A stretch of DNA of 64,000 bases, taken from NCBI RefSeq assembly GCF_900880625.1, contig NZ_CAAHFB010000005.1, positions 124,001-188,000 on the forward strand, read 5' to 3'. Made by a program: the position numbers and the translations under genes. This document shows positions 40,957 through 50,275 of this stretch, piece after piece (positions within the stretch are counted from its first letter, which is position 1; the number at the start of each line of letters is the position of its first letter). The notes below the pieces were generated by a model. The model searched no databases. It saw only the letters and a program-made list of their open reading frames with translations, and had not been told where the DNA came from. Origin of the DNA: Halorhabdus rudnickae. Lineage in GTDB: Archaea; Halobacteriota; Halobacteria; Halobacteriales; Haloarculaceae.

Positions 40957-41790
40957 ATGACTTACCGACACACACGGAGGAAGTTCATCGCGGGTGGGTG
41001 CATCGCAGTCATAAACGCTATCGCCGGATGCTCAGGCTCGGATGAAAGTCCCGATAGTCAGTCTGGTGGGTCAGGAGTGATCGATAGCGCGTCCGTACAG
41101 CAGACCCTCAACGTAGATCTCAACTCTGGCACGGATGTAGACCAACTCTCGTTGACCGGGCCAGATGGGGAAACTTGGCGAGAAAAGTCAGTCGGGGACA
41201 CGGATACAGTCTCGGTAAATCTGCTATCTAGTGGTGGGTATCCTCCCGGAGAACAAACCATCAATGCCCACGATTCAGAGGGGAACGTGATCGGATCGAC
41301 AACGATCGACATCTCCCCAAATATCGAGATCACCGAAATCGGGTTCGCGAAAAGCTACGACATTCCAAACGGCGGCCTCGAGCGGCCGTTCCGACCGGTC
41401 GTACATGTTGAGAATACAGGGTCCGGCCCTGACACGGTTGAACGGCTCGAGATTGAGAGCCCTCTCACGGGGGATAGATACGAGCCAGAGCCCGTAATAA
41501 GAAAGAACGCAGAAAGCGGGGCCAGCGCCACCGCTAGCTCAGGTATCCCGGTAGCGAGCGGTGAAAGGCAGGGCGTCAGAGTCGACCATCCAGCGCTAGG
41601 AGCTATCGGAGCAAACCGGGATTGCGAACAAACTATCAACGCGACTGTGACCGCTGGGTTACTGATATCTTCGGATGAGACTGTCGAAGTGACGGTATCT
41701 GGGGTCGCTCCGGAAGAAACGCCCCGGGGGATGCGGGGTGGGTTCGAACTGAGAAACGAACAGTGCTCGCTCAACACTGAGATACAATGA
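40957..41790 (+). CDS. Tat-exported lipoprotein of the T4SS locus
   Basis: 277 residues. HTRRKFIAGGCIAVINAIAG and CSGSDES form a twin-Arg signal with a lipobox Cys; the mature part begins with a Ser/Asp-rich linker. Two immunoglobulin-like domains follow (GPDGETWREKSVGDTDTVSV; PFRPVVHVENTGSGPDTVERL), as in many haloarchaeal extracellular proteins. Its stop overlaps the next gene start by 4 bases (ATGA), tying it to the transfer operon. It may be the archaeal counterpart of the lipoprotein component (VirB7-like) or a surface scaffold; this is inference from position. Confidence 0.7.
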   Translation: MTYRHTRRKFIAGGCIAVINAIAGCSGSDESPDSQSGGSGVIDSASVQQTLNVDLNSGTDVDQLSLTGPDGETWREKSVGDTDTVSVNLLSSGGYPPGEQTINAHDSEGNVIGSTTIDISPNIEITEIGFAKSYDIPNGGLERPFRPVVHVENTGSGPDTVERLEIESPLTGDRYEPEPVIRKNAESGASATASSGIPVASGERQGVRVDHPALGAIGANRDCEQTINATVTAGLLISSDETVEVTVSGVAPEETPRGMRGGFELRNEQCSLNTEIQ

Positions 41791-43742
41791 TAGAGTCATC
41801 ACTCCCAACAGCAAAGAGCGTGATTTACCCCCTTCTACTCCCATCTATAGCCGATTTCGTCGATGGGATATTGGGTGCCTTATTCGACTTCATATTCGGC
41901 CTGTTCGAGCAGATCGTGGTCGAAGTGATCCAGCCAATCGGTGAGGAGTTAGGGGACTTCTGGCTGGCGTTGATCCTCCACACTCCGAAGCCGCTCAGAC
42001 ACGGGGATCCCGCCTTGATGAGACAGCCAACAAATACCCCCTGGCGGGAAGGGTGGGAGATCTACTGGAATTTCGTCGAGTTGGCACTCGTCCTAGGCAT
42101 TGTTCTGTACCTAACGGCGAACTTCGTGGCCGCGATCCCGTGGGTGAGCTCGAAGGTTAGAGAAAGTATGCGGGGTGGTTTCATCAAAACAATGGTGGCC
42201 TTGGCTCTTGGCTGGCCCCTGATGACGAGCGCCCTTTTCCTTATTAACGCAGTCAATAACCTCTTCGCGCCCCCCTCTGATCGATTCGGGTTCTTAGTGA
42301 GTTGGATGGTGAGCTCAGGGGCCGTCGCTGGTCTTGCCGGACCTCAAGCCATCTTCGGCGGGATCCTAGCTTCAATCGACCTTACATTAGTAGCTATTCT
42401 GGGTGCGCTGTTTATCCTCCGGATCCTGTTCATGGTGTTCGGAGTCGTCTTCGCGCCGATGTTTATCATGGCATGGGCTCTGGGCGTCCCGATAGTCAAA
42501 GATATAGGGAAATCTATAATTTCGATGTGGGTGAAGATTGGGCTTGCACCATCCATTATCGCCGGCATGTACTGGATGGCTTGCTTGATTCTGACTAGTC
42601 CAGACGGTAGCGGTGGATATGATTACACGGGATTCACGTTCATGTCATCGATTGGGATGTTGTTCGGTCTCATCCTGATGTTCGTGATCCCCCTGGCCGG
42701 CTTCATTGCATTCTACTTCGTGCTTCAAGCGTCGCTCGGCACCACAGCAAGTCGCGGTATAAACACCGTCCAGCGAAAAGCCAAGAAACGACGGCTCGGC
42801 GGTGGGGGTGAGACAGGAAAAGGAGCCATGCCGAATGTCGTCCAGGAAAAAGCTGGTAAGTACAAACAATGGAGGGACCAGAAGGTCAGCGCCGCGAAAG
42901 AAAGTGTCAGTTCTGGAGCCCAGGGCGCGGCTAATGCAGCAAGGTCGGCCGGCATGGCCGGAGCGGCCAAAGCACAGGGTGCCTATTGGGATGCTACCGG
43001 CGCAGGTGGTAGGACCAGGGCTGGGAGTCCCGCGGTTGCAGGGGCGGCGGGCGCCGGCGCTGCTGCTGGTGGGAGCATCAGTAACTACCGAGGGCCAATA
43101 AACGATCAAGAGCAGAAGGCAGCAGCCGCCCTCAACGAGGATAGGAGCCAGACCGCCTCAGCCGGTAATCCGTTCGACGAGATAGTGTCCTCGAGCGGTG
43201 ATAGTACTGGCTCAGCTGGTGCCGCTGCGGGCGCGGCCGCCGGCGGGACCGCCGGGAGACTCCGTCAAGGTACTTCCGCCGATGAAGTTCTGCTCAGAGA
43301 TGACGAATACTCTGTGGAAAACGGTGAAACACCGGATTCCGTCGCGGACGCTGCTACCCGCTCTTCAGTCGGAGAGGAGAGTGGAGCAGCTGATGCCGGA
43401 AGTGGAGGAAGCAACGACTCCTTCGACCTCGGAGGATCCACTGGACATGATAACGATACGAACACCGCTAGTGACGGGGTGAGCTCGTCCGATACGAGCC
43501 AGTCAAACGACGCCCCGCAGGGTGGGATCGACCTCGGCGATACGGATAATCAGAGTAGTTCTACCTCCAGTCCCAGTGATGACTCAAACCTGGGACCGGA
43601 CGCAGATGCCTCGAACGACGGGGCTGGTGGCGATAGTGCCACATCTGGTGGGGGAGACGATGTCTCGGACAACGTCGTCGACGATTCCACCGAAACGTCA
43701 GTGGAAGACATTCTGGACGATGACTCAGACAGCAACCAATAA
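41787..43742 (+). CDS. VirB6/TrbL-like polytopic membrane protein
   Basis: 651 residues. About seven hydrophobic helices lie in the first 330 (for example LALVLGIVLYLTANFVAAIPWV, LVAILGALFILRILFMVFGVV, SIGMLFGLILMFVIPLAGFIA). The central APMFIMAWALGVPIVKDIGKSIISMWVKIGL looks like the conserved amphipathic section of TrbL/VirB6 channel proteins. The remaining half is a low-complexity tail, Ala/Gly-rich then Asp/Ser/Gly-rich, probably cytoplasmic and flexible. It would form the inner-membrane channel of the conjugation machine. It has a 4-bp overlap with the lipoprotein gene and a 2-bp gap to the next. Confidence 0.75.
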   Translation: MIESSLPTAKSVIYPLLLPSIADFVDGILGALFDFIFGLFEQIVVEVIQPIGEELGDFWLALILHTPKPLRHGDPALMRQPTNTPWREGWEIYWNFVELALVLGIVLYLTANFVAAIPWVSSKVRESMRGGFIKTMVALALGWPLMTSALFLINAVNNLFAPPSDRFGFLVSWMVSSGAVAGLAGPQAIFGGILASIDLTLVAILGALFILRILFMVFGVVFAPMFIMAWALGVPIVKDIGKSIISMWVKIGLAPSIIAGMYWMACLILTSPDGSGGYDYTGFTFMSSIGMLFGLILMFVIPLAGFIAFYFVLQASLGTTASRGINTVQRKAKKRRLGGGGETGKGAMPNVVQEKAGKYKQWRDQKVSAAKESVSSGAQGAANAARSAGMAGAAKAQGAYWDATGAGGRTRAGSPAVAGAAGAGAAAGGSISNYRGPINDQEQKAAAALNEDRSQTASAGNPFDEIVSSSGDSTGSAGAAAGAAAGGTAGRLRQGTSADEVLLRDDEYSVENGETPDSVADAATRSSVGEESGAADAGSGGSNDSFDLGGSTGHDNDTNTASDGVSSSDTSQSNDAPQGGIDLGDTDNQSSSTSSPSDDSNLGPDADASNDGAGGDSATSGGGDDVSDNVVDDSTETSVEDILDDDSDSNQ

Positions 43743-43744
43743 CA

Positions 43745-44869
43745 ATGTCAAGTGAATCACTCGAATCCCCGCGAATCACGCTGGAAAGCCTGGAAGAAAA
43801 GAACGAACTGCCCGTCATTCGACTCAACTCCCGAAACACGTTCTTCGTGATCGGGTTAGTCGTACTCGGGTACATTATAGCGTCCCAGGTCGGTCTTCCC
43901 GTCCCGGTGAGCGCGACGGTCGGCGTCGCACTCGGAGCGATCGGATTCGACCTCGTTCGAAGCGCACCCCCTTACTCGAACGTGACAGAATGGATCAAGA
44001 CCAATATCCGATACTTCCGCAAGGCAGGCGAGTACTCGAACCGGGCCGAAGCACACCTCGATAGTGAGAATCGTATCCAAGCAGTCATTCAAGCGCCGGA
44101 AACCACTCGGAACCTCACTCAGGTCTCGCGCTTGTACCCGCCGCACGGGATCATCGAGCGGACAGACGGCAGCTATGCTCTGGTGCTGCGGTACTCGCCG
44201 CCGAATATGGACTTCTCAATGGGTGAAGAGTACGCGGATCTCATGAATACGGTGTCTGAAGGGTACAACAACACCATCGACTTCGATCTCTCCTTCTACG
44301 CGACGACGAGGCCGGTGGACATGGAAGCCCACTTCGAGCAGCTAGCGAAGCGTATGGACGACCCGGACGTCAAGAACAACGAAATCTTCCAAGCTTTGCT
44401 CGAAGAGATGCTAACCCACCGCCGGCAGATGGTTCAGCAATCGGATACCGAGATCGTTCACTTCTACTTCATCGTCTCGGTCGACAAGGCAGATATCAAT
44501 GAGGTGAGTGGGGGAGACAAAGACGCTGACGACCGATCGTACCTGTTCGGTCTGTTCGAAGATGATGAAAAGTCGCAAGAAGAGATCGACAAAGAAATCG
44601 TCGAAGAACGGCGGATGCGGAATATTCTGGAGAAGCGAGCCAAAGCTGTCGCGGGACTGTTCAGCGGCGGGGCGAGGATCACCGAGGACGCGTCTATCGA
44701 ACGCGTAGATTGCGTTGAGGCAGCCGCGTTGCTCGAGAGTTACTGGACTGGTAACCAAGTCCCACTGGACTCCGAGGACGAGTCTGATCCGATCCCCCGG
44801 AATGCGGTGAGTCTCGGGCCAGAGCCGGATCATATCGATATCAAGCACCCTGGAGAGGTGATAGAATGA
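43745..44869 (+). CDS. VirB3/PrgI-like protein with VirB4 N-terminal-like domain
   Basis: 374 residues. A membrane hairpin at residues 34-73 (FFVIGLVVLGYIIASQVGL, VSATVGVALGAIGFDLV) follows the VirB3/PrgI pattern. The cytoplasmic rest (YPPHGIIERTDGSYALVLRYSPPNMDFSMG; FDLSFYATTRPVDMEAHFEQLAKRM) resembles the N-terminal CagE/TrbE domain of VirB4 ATPases. This therefore looks like a VirB3-VirB4N piece separated from the ATPase domain encoded next (4-bp overlap, ATGA). Together the two would make a full VirB3/VirB4 module. Confidence 0.7.
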   Translation: MSSESLESPRITLESLEEKNELPVIRLNSRNTFFVIGLVVLGYIIASQVGLPVPVSATVGVALGAIGFDLVRSAPPYSNVTEWIKTNIRYFRKAGEYSNRAEAHLDSENRIQAVIQAPETTRNLTQVSRLYPPHGIIERTDGSYALVLRYSPPNMDFSMGEEYADLMNTVSEGYNNTIDFDLSFYATTRPVDMEAHFEQLAKRMDDPDVKNNEIFQALLEEMLTHRRQMVQQSDTEIVHFYFIVSVDKADINEVSGGDKDADDRSYLFGLFEDDEKSQEEIDKEIVEERRMRNILEKRAKAVAGLFSGGARITEDASIERVDCVEAAALLESYWTGNQVPLDSEDESDPIPRNAVSLGPEPDHIDIKHPGEVIE

Positions 44870-47800
44870 GCGACCTATCCAGTATCATCTTGCAGTTTGG
44901 AGGAATCGAGTTGAGTGGTGATATCCTGGTCGTCATCGGGGCCGTCGCCCTGATGGGGATCGTGGGCATTCGGGAGATCTTCCGCCGCTTCACCGGTAGT
45001 GGCGGAGGTCTATCGTCGGTCGGTACAGACGACATCGATGCCGACGAAATCAACGAGAGCTCAGAGGGAATGGACATTGGGGACAGGGAGGATTCAGAGA
45101 GTTTGTCAATTGATCCCGAGTTCGGGGATCTCCTCGAGGATGACGGGCAAGAGACCGTTAACCGGGTGATCGAAGAGGAAAACATCGACCCCGAGAAGAT
45201 CGCTCAAGGTGAAGAGGTGTTGCCACCACACCTTGATGGGGACGATATCGATCCAGAAGACTTCCTCTCGAAGATCAACCGCCTTCACCAACGCCAGATC
45301 GCTAGCGGACATGTCAAAAAGGGGTCGACGGAGTACAAAGTCGGTGATCTGTATCGGCGGGTCATGTTCGCGCACAAGCACCCGAACGAGACGGAGGTCG
45401 GGGGGATCAAGTCCATCATCGACGACCCGACGATGCATTTCGATCTGACGATCCACTTCCACCATATAGATGACGACCGGGCTCTCAGGAAGGCCAAATC
45501 TCTCTTCAGTAGCCTCGACGCCAGTGTGAGCGTTCAAGCCGAGGAAGGGGATGCGCTCTCTGTGGGTGACAAGGCGGTTCGCAAAAAGAAGGTCCGGACC
45601 TACCGTGACCAGATCAAGCAGAACGATCAGACGCCGATCGCGACGACGATGTACGTCTCTCTCCGCGACGAAGATATCGATAACCTGCGTGATCAGGTAG
45701 ACGTCGTTCGAGATCAGTTCCGTACTGAGGCAGGGATCCGGCTCAAGACCCTCGAACGTAATCAGAAAGAAGCGCTGGTTTCGGCCTCGCCAATCGGCAT
45801 CGACAAGGTCTATCGGGATTGTCCTGAGGTCGATCCCTCCCACCCGATGTTGGGCTCTTCATTCGGGGCCTTCATCGCATCCCTCTCACAGAGTCGGAAG
45901 TTCGAACCGGAAGGTCACGAGTGGGGCCGTCACTCGGTTCAGGGGCACCCGATTGTCAAAGACCCGTTCCAGAGCCCGCGGAACTACAACATGGTCGTCG
46001 TGGGAGAATCCGGGTCCGGGAAATCCCTCAACACGAAGCACATGGCGCTGGCCACGAAGGCCGTCCAGCAGAACACGCTCATCATCATCCTAGACCCGCT
46101 TCAAGGCTTCATGGGGCTGGCCGAAGCCCTGGATGCTGAGAAGGTCACCATCGGTGGGAAACAGAACCTCAACCCGATGGAGATCCGGAAGCCCCCTGAA
46201 GAGCATATCCGGTCGGAAGCGTTCGACGAGGACCGGGACCCCCTCTCGGCGAAGGTCGATGACGTGATGTCTTTCATCCAGAACTACGTGGGCCAACAGC
46301 CGGGCCTGCAATTCGGGGAAGAATCCCAACTCCTCCGGTCGCTTATCCTCGAGTCCTACAAGCGAAAAGGAATCACCCACGATGTCCAAACGCACGACAA
46401 CGAGAGTCCGACCCTTACTGATGTCCTAGAACTGGCAAACGAAGCGCGAGAAAATCCTGCCGAGTGGGCAGAAGGGCCACAGGATCCCGAAGATATCGAA
46501 GATCAGGCGTCGGCCATCGGGAACATCCTTCGGGAGTTCACTCCGGGCGGCCAATACGAGAATTTGGCCCAGCAGACCGAGCAAGATATCTTCGGCGACA
46601 ACGACGTTATCTACCTCGATCTCTCGCAGCAGGAGTCGAGTGGCGGAGGTGGTGTCGGTGTCGTGGGCCAGCTCATGTTCTCACTGGCATACGAGAAGTG
46701 TAAGCAGTTCCCCGGACCGGCACTGTATATCGTCGACGAGGCCAGGTTCCTGTTCCGCGAGGCAGACACACTCGAATACCTGGTCCAGCGCGTCAGGCAC
46801 AGTCGCCACTACAACACCTCGATCCGGTTTATCACGCAGGAGATGGAGGACTTCTTCGACTTCGAAGGAGCATCCTCGATCGTCTCAAACTCGTCCTTCC
46901 ACATCATCCATCAATCACCAAACATCGAAGAGTGGGGGCACAGGTTCGACCTGAAGCAGCCGCACATGGAATTCGTCAAGAACGCCGCCACCGGGTCAGA
47001 CAACCCGTATTCGCAAGCCCTGGTCCGATTCCCCGAGAAGGACCAATATTACCCCATCACGATCGACCTCGGGGAGCGCATGTTGACGATCGCCGACTTC
47101 GACGAGCAAGAAGACCGGTACGAAGATCTGCCCGGGAGAGGCGATGACGTGATCCAGCAATCCCCCGTAGCTCGTGAGCTCGTCGCCAGGATCAGGCATG
47201 GATCCCACTCCCACGAAGAAGCGCTCGACGGTGTCCTCGAGGACTGGCAACGGCCCTTCTGGGAGATGCTTTCCGAGGATCGGGCTGCGAACGCTCTCTC
47301 TCGTATCCAAAACGGCGAACAGCCTGAAGCCGCCCTTTACGCCGAGGCCTTGGAGCAGGTCCGTGAGGTCGTTGACGCTACTGGGGGCGAAGAAGTCGTG
47401 GAAGAAGTTATCAACCGGCTCGAAGACGCGATCAAGAAAACCCACAAACAGGGCGGGCCTGACGAGCCCTACCAGTACAATGTAGAAGAAGTGGAGAGCG
47501 AAACCGTCGACGGGCATGAAGTCCAAAACAGTGCGACTACCGTTGCCGGAGGGAAACAGCAACAGATCGCCGCGAACGGCCAGGGGAGTCAGCGGCAGGT
47601 CCCCAAAGAGCAGTCCAACCGTCCCCTGAACGGAGAACGGAACAGGCGGATTGAAACCAACGGAGACACGCGCCCGACGCCGAACCACCCGCAGGTCGGC
47701 CACGAAGCCCCACTCGCAGGCCGACCACACCAACCGATCGAATCGAAGGCCAACGGCGATGATGGGGAAGAAGACGGAGACAGCGCCGCTGACGGCGAAG

Positions 47801-48642
47801 GAGACGACGAGGACGAGGTTGAGGACGAAGACGAAGACAACTCTGACGGCGGTGGTGGCGGCTCTCAGAAACCACCCATGACAAACCGACTCCGGGCCTG
47901 GGCAGGGGGGTGGAAAAACCAAGTGAATACCCACATGAGAGACATCAAGGTGATGACTGGGATTACCGCTCTTGTGTGGGGGTTGGCGGTACTCTACGGG
48001 GCGATTAGCTTCGGGCAGAGTGGACTAATCGCTCTGGTTGCCGGGAGTATCGTGGCCGTCCTCTCAGCTTCCGTAGCAACCCTCTTCTACCGTGTCCCAG
48101 GACGAGCAAAGACCATCGGATTGGCGTATCCGTTCGGGATGAACGTCGTGTTTCTACCAGCGACAGTGATCGCGCTCTACGAGCCCACGTTTAGCCCTAT
48201 CCTCGATATGAGTTCCTCTGTCGGTTTTTGGATCGCAGGGACGATCCTCGCCCCCATGGGGTTAGAGCAGTTCTTCTACTCTACTTTCGATCTGAGTGGG
48301 CCGACATACCTGCTGATGTGGTTCGTAATCGCCTTCCCGGTCGGTTGGGTCGTCGGCTCTCTCTGGTACGGTGGGAGATACGCGGTACGGAGAGTTAGAT
48401 CCTCACTCGCTGGGGTAGAGATCGATCTCGATCTATTCGGCCCAGAGCCATCCGGGAAGCCAACTGGAGGGATTCCGAATACCCAGCGCTCTGGGAAACC
48501 CCGAACCGACCTGATCGGAAGAAAGCGAGACAGCCAGCAAGTATCGCTTCCCGTCGGCGATTACGACACTCGTACAGAGCGTCAGACTGAAACCAAGCCA
48601 GCAAAGCGTACCCCAGAATCAACCCAGGAGATCAACGTATGA
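44866..48642 (+). CDS. virB4: VirB4-family conjugation ATPase with extra C-terminal membrane domain
   Basis: 1258 residues. An N-terminal membrane helix (DILVVIGAVALMGIVGI) precedes a CagE/VirB4-like region, then Walker A VVVGESGSGKSLNTKHMA (about 378-395), Walker B ALYIVDEARFLF (about 620-631), and RFITQEMEDFFDFEGA with the downstream glutamine typical of VirB4/FtsK-like motors. After about residue 870 comes a disordered acidic linker and then four membrane helices (MTGITALVWGLAVLYGAISFG through LLMWFVIAFPVGWVVGSLWYGG). VirB4 powers pilus assembly and substrate movement. A C-terminal membrane domain is not usual in bacterial VirB4. Confidence 0.88.
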   Translation: MSDLSSIILQFGGIELSGDILVVIGAVALMGIVGIREIFRRFTGSGGGLSSVGTDDIDADEINESSEGMDIGDREDSESLSIDPEFGDLLEDDGQETVNRVIEEENIDPEKIAQGEEVLPPHLDGDDIDPEDFLSKINRLHQRQIASGHVKKGSTEYKVGDLYRRVMFAHKHPNETEVGGIKSIIDDPTMHFDLTIHFHHIDDDRALRKAKSLFSSLDASVSVQAEEGDALSVGDKAVRKKKVRTYRDQIKQNDQTPIATTMYVSLRDEDIDNLRDQVDVVRDQFRTEAGIRLKTLERNQKEALVSASPIGIDKVYRDCPEVDPSHPMLGSSFGAFIASLSQSRKFEPEGHEWGRHSVQGHPIVKDPFQSPRNYNMVVVGESGSGKSLNTKHMALATKAVQQNTLIIILDPLQGFMGLAEALDAEKVTIGGKQNLNPMEIRKPPEEHIRSEAFDEDRDPLSAKVDDVMSFIQNYVGQQPGLQFGEESQLLRSLILESYKRKGITHDVQTHDNESPTLTDVLELANEARENPAEWAEGPQDPEDIEDQASAIGNILREFTPGGQYENLAQQTEQDIFGDNDVIYLDLSQQESSGGGGVGVVGQLMFSLAYEKCKQFPGPALYIVDEARFLFREADTLEYLVQRVRHSRHYNTSIRFITQEMEDFFDFEGASSIVSNSSFHIIHQSPNIEEWGHRFDLKQPHMEFVKNAATGSDNPYSQALVRFPEKDQYYPITIDLGERMLTIADFDEQEDRYEDLPGRGDDVIQQSPVARELVARIRHGSHSHEEALDGVLEDWQRPFWEMLSEDRAANALSRIQNGEQPEAALYAEALEQVREVVDATGGEEVVEEVINRLEDAIKKTHKQGGPDEPYQYNVEEVESETVDGHEVQNSATTVAGGKQQQIAANGQGSQRQVPKEQSNRPLNGERNRRIETNGDTRPTPNHPQVGHEAPLAGRPHQPIESKANGDDGEEDGDSAADGEGDDEDEVEDEDEDNSDGGGGGSQKPPMTNRLRAWAGGWKNQVNTHMRDIKVMTGITALVWGLAVLYGAISFGQSGLIALVAGSIVAVLSASVATLFYRVPGRAKTIGLAYPFGMNVVFLPATVIALYEPTFSPILDMSSSVGFWIAGTILAPMGLEQFFYSTFDLSGPTYLLMWFVIAFPVGWVVGSLWYGGRYAVRRVRSSLAGVEIDLDLFGPEPSGKPTGGIPNTQRSGKPRTDLIGRKRDSQQVSLPVGDYDTRTERQTETKPAKRTPESTQEINV

Positions 48643-50135
48643 GCCTCTTCAAAAGACTCCTCGGAAAAGAAGAAACGGGCCTCGAAACAATTCAAGCCGA
48701 CGCGGACCTGTTCACCGATCTTCAAGAACATCTCCCCGATCAACCCCTGATTCGGCTGCGGCCGCACGAAGACAATCCAGGCCTGTCAAACGCCAAGGGC
48801 CTCATCAGGAGTCTTTACCACTACCGGAAAGATGGGTACGGTCGAAACGACTCCCCCATCAACTCCTTCGAAATCTGGTTCGACGAAGGAGAGGTCCGCT
48901 TCTACTTCCACCCCGATACTCGGGAGATGAAGAACAGTGGGAAGAAACACTTCGAGGACCAGTATCCAGGGACCCGGATGGTGGAAGAGCAGGATCCTTT
49001 CCCAGAAATTAACGAGGGGGACTACATCGCTGCCGCGGAGATGACCCTCAGCAACCATTTCGCACGACCACTCAAGACGGTAGAGGGGCCCCAATCGTTC
49101 GATCGAGACCCACACGGAAGCCTCACCTCTGAGATGGTCGTCGAAAACGAGCGGACAACCGCTGGTGAGCGTGTGAAAGGGGAGAAAGTGAAGATGGTGG
49201 TACAGGTCGTCTTCCAGCCCATCTCGCGTAGCTGGAGCCGAGGTGGACTATTCGGGACCAACCTCAACGACTACGCGGACGACTTGAAGAAGCCCAAACA
49301 GAAGGGCGATTCCATGAGCCAGTTCATGCGGGCTGTGGTGGGCCTCGAACCTGCCATGCGAGAGCCCACCCAGAAAATGCGGAAGTCAGCCCGGATGATC
49401 TCGGAATTGAAAGGTGAGCCGGCGTTCCTCACCGATATTCGGATCATCGGTATATCCCCCTACGACGAGATCTCACGCCAACACGTCGGGGGGGTCGTCG
49501 AAGAATTCGAGAACTTCAACAACCCCGTCACGGAGCAAACGCTCCAGATGCGTCGCCTCAACGAGGAAGAGATTCAAACCACCCTCGAGATGGCGGCAGC
49601 AAGGGATCTTCCAAGCTCAACGCTCGGAAAAATCAGTGCGATGAAAGACGTCTTGACGGTTCCAGAGCTCGCTGGCATCGTCCACATCCCGAACAAGGAC
49701 ATCCACACTCCGAACGTCGACTGGACAAAGATGGAAAAGGGGTCGGGTGTCCCGACATCCATCCCTGGCTTGGACGACGTCCAGAAGGAGATGCAGGCTT
49801 CAGTCGACAACCCTGCGGAAGCTGCCCGGGCCGAGTCTGAAGAGGATGCTGACTCGAGGATGGTCGCGGTCGACGAACATGATGAGGCTGCCGAAGACAT
49901 CGATCTGACCATCGAATCAGAGGACGATGTTTTCGAAGAGCCAGGGAGCGGTTTAAGGTCGGCTGCTGACGGGCGGGGTCTTAACACCGACCAAGCGATC
50001 GAGGAAGAAAACGAAGAGGGCAACGAAGACCCCGGATCGCAGTCAAGCGATTCGACAGAACCTAACGAAGAGTCTGGCGAAGACTCCGGATGGCTCGATC
50101 TCGGCTTGACAGAAGAAGAGGGAGACGAAGAGTGA
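48639..50135 (+). CDS. T4SS accessory protein between VirB4 and the coupling protein
   Basis: 498 residues. The body (MSLFKRLLGKEETGLETIQADAD...) has alternating strands and helices, with 'VPELAGIVHIPNKDIHTPNVDW' at about 345-366. That section resembles a motif found before the ATPase core in some archaeal and Gram-positive transfer proteins. The last 120 residues are acidic and disordered. The ATG overlaps the virB4 stop (ATGA). It probably forms a complex with the following VirD4-like ATPase, as a separated N-terminal domain of a TraG-type protein; this is inferred from gene order and that one motif. Confidence 0.6.
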   Translation: MSLFKRLLGKEETGLETIQADADLFTDLQEHLPDQPLIRLRPHEDNPGLSNAKGLIRSLYHYRKDGYGRNDSPINSFEIWFDEGEVRFYFHPDTREMKNSGKKHFEDQYPGTRMVEEQDPFPEINEGDYIAAAEMTLSNHFARPLKTVEGPQSFDRDPHGSLTSEMVVENERTTAGERVKGEKVKMVVQVVFQPISRSWSRGGLFGTNLNDYADDLKKPKQKGDSMSQFMRAVVGLEPAMREPTQKMRKSARMISELKGEPAFLTDIRIIGISPYDEISRQHVGGVVEEFENFNNPVTEQTLQMRRLNEEEIQTTLEMAAARDLPSSTLGKISAMKDVLTVPELAGIVHIPNKDIHTPNVDWTKMEKGSGVPTSIPGLDDVQKEMQASVDNPAEAARAESEEDADSRMVAVDEHDEAAEDIDLTIESEDDVFEEPGSGLRSAADGRGLNTDQAIEEENEEGNEDPGSQSSDSTEPNEESGEDSGWLDLGLTEEEGDEE

Positions 50136-50275
50136 GGGAGGGCCAGCGAGGATCATCCATACAACTACAATGTCCAGGGCAAAACCGACCGCGTGACGGG
50201 AAATCCGGTTGATCTGACAGAAAGATTTTCTAATTGCATGAGAAACGAGAACTACTAACAGACCACAACCACAAC

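Noticed and set aside
46996-47934. 312-codon minus-strand ORF opposite virB4
   Set aside because: Shadow frame; the VirB4 reading frame with Walker motifs spans this region.
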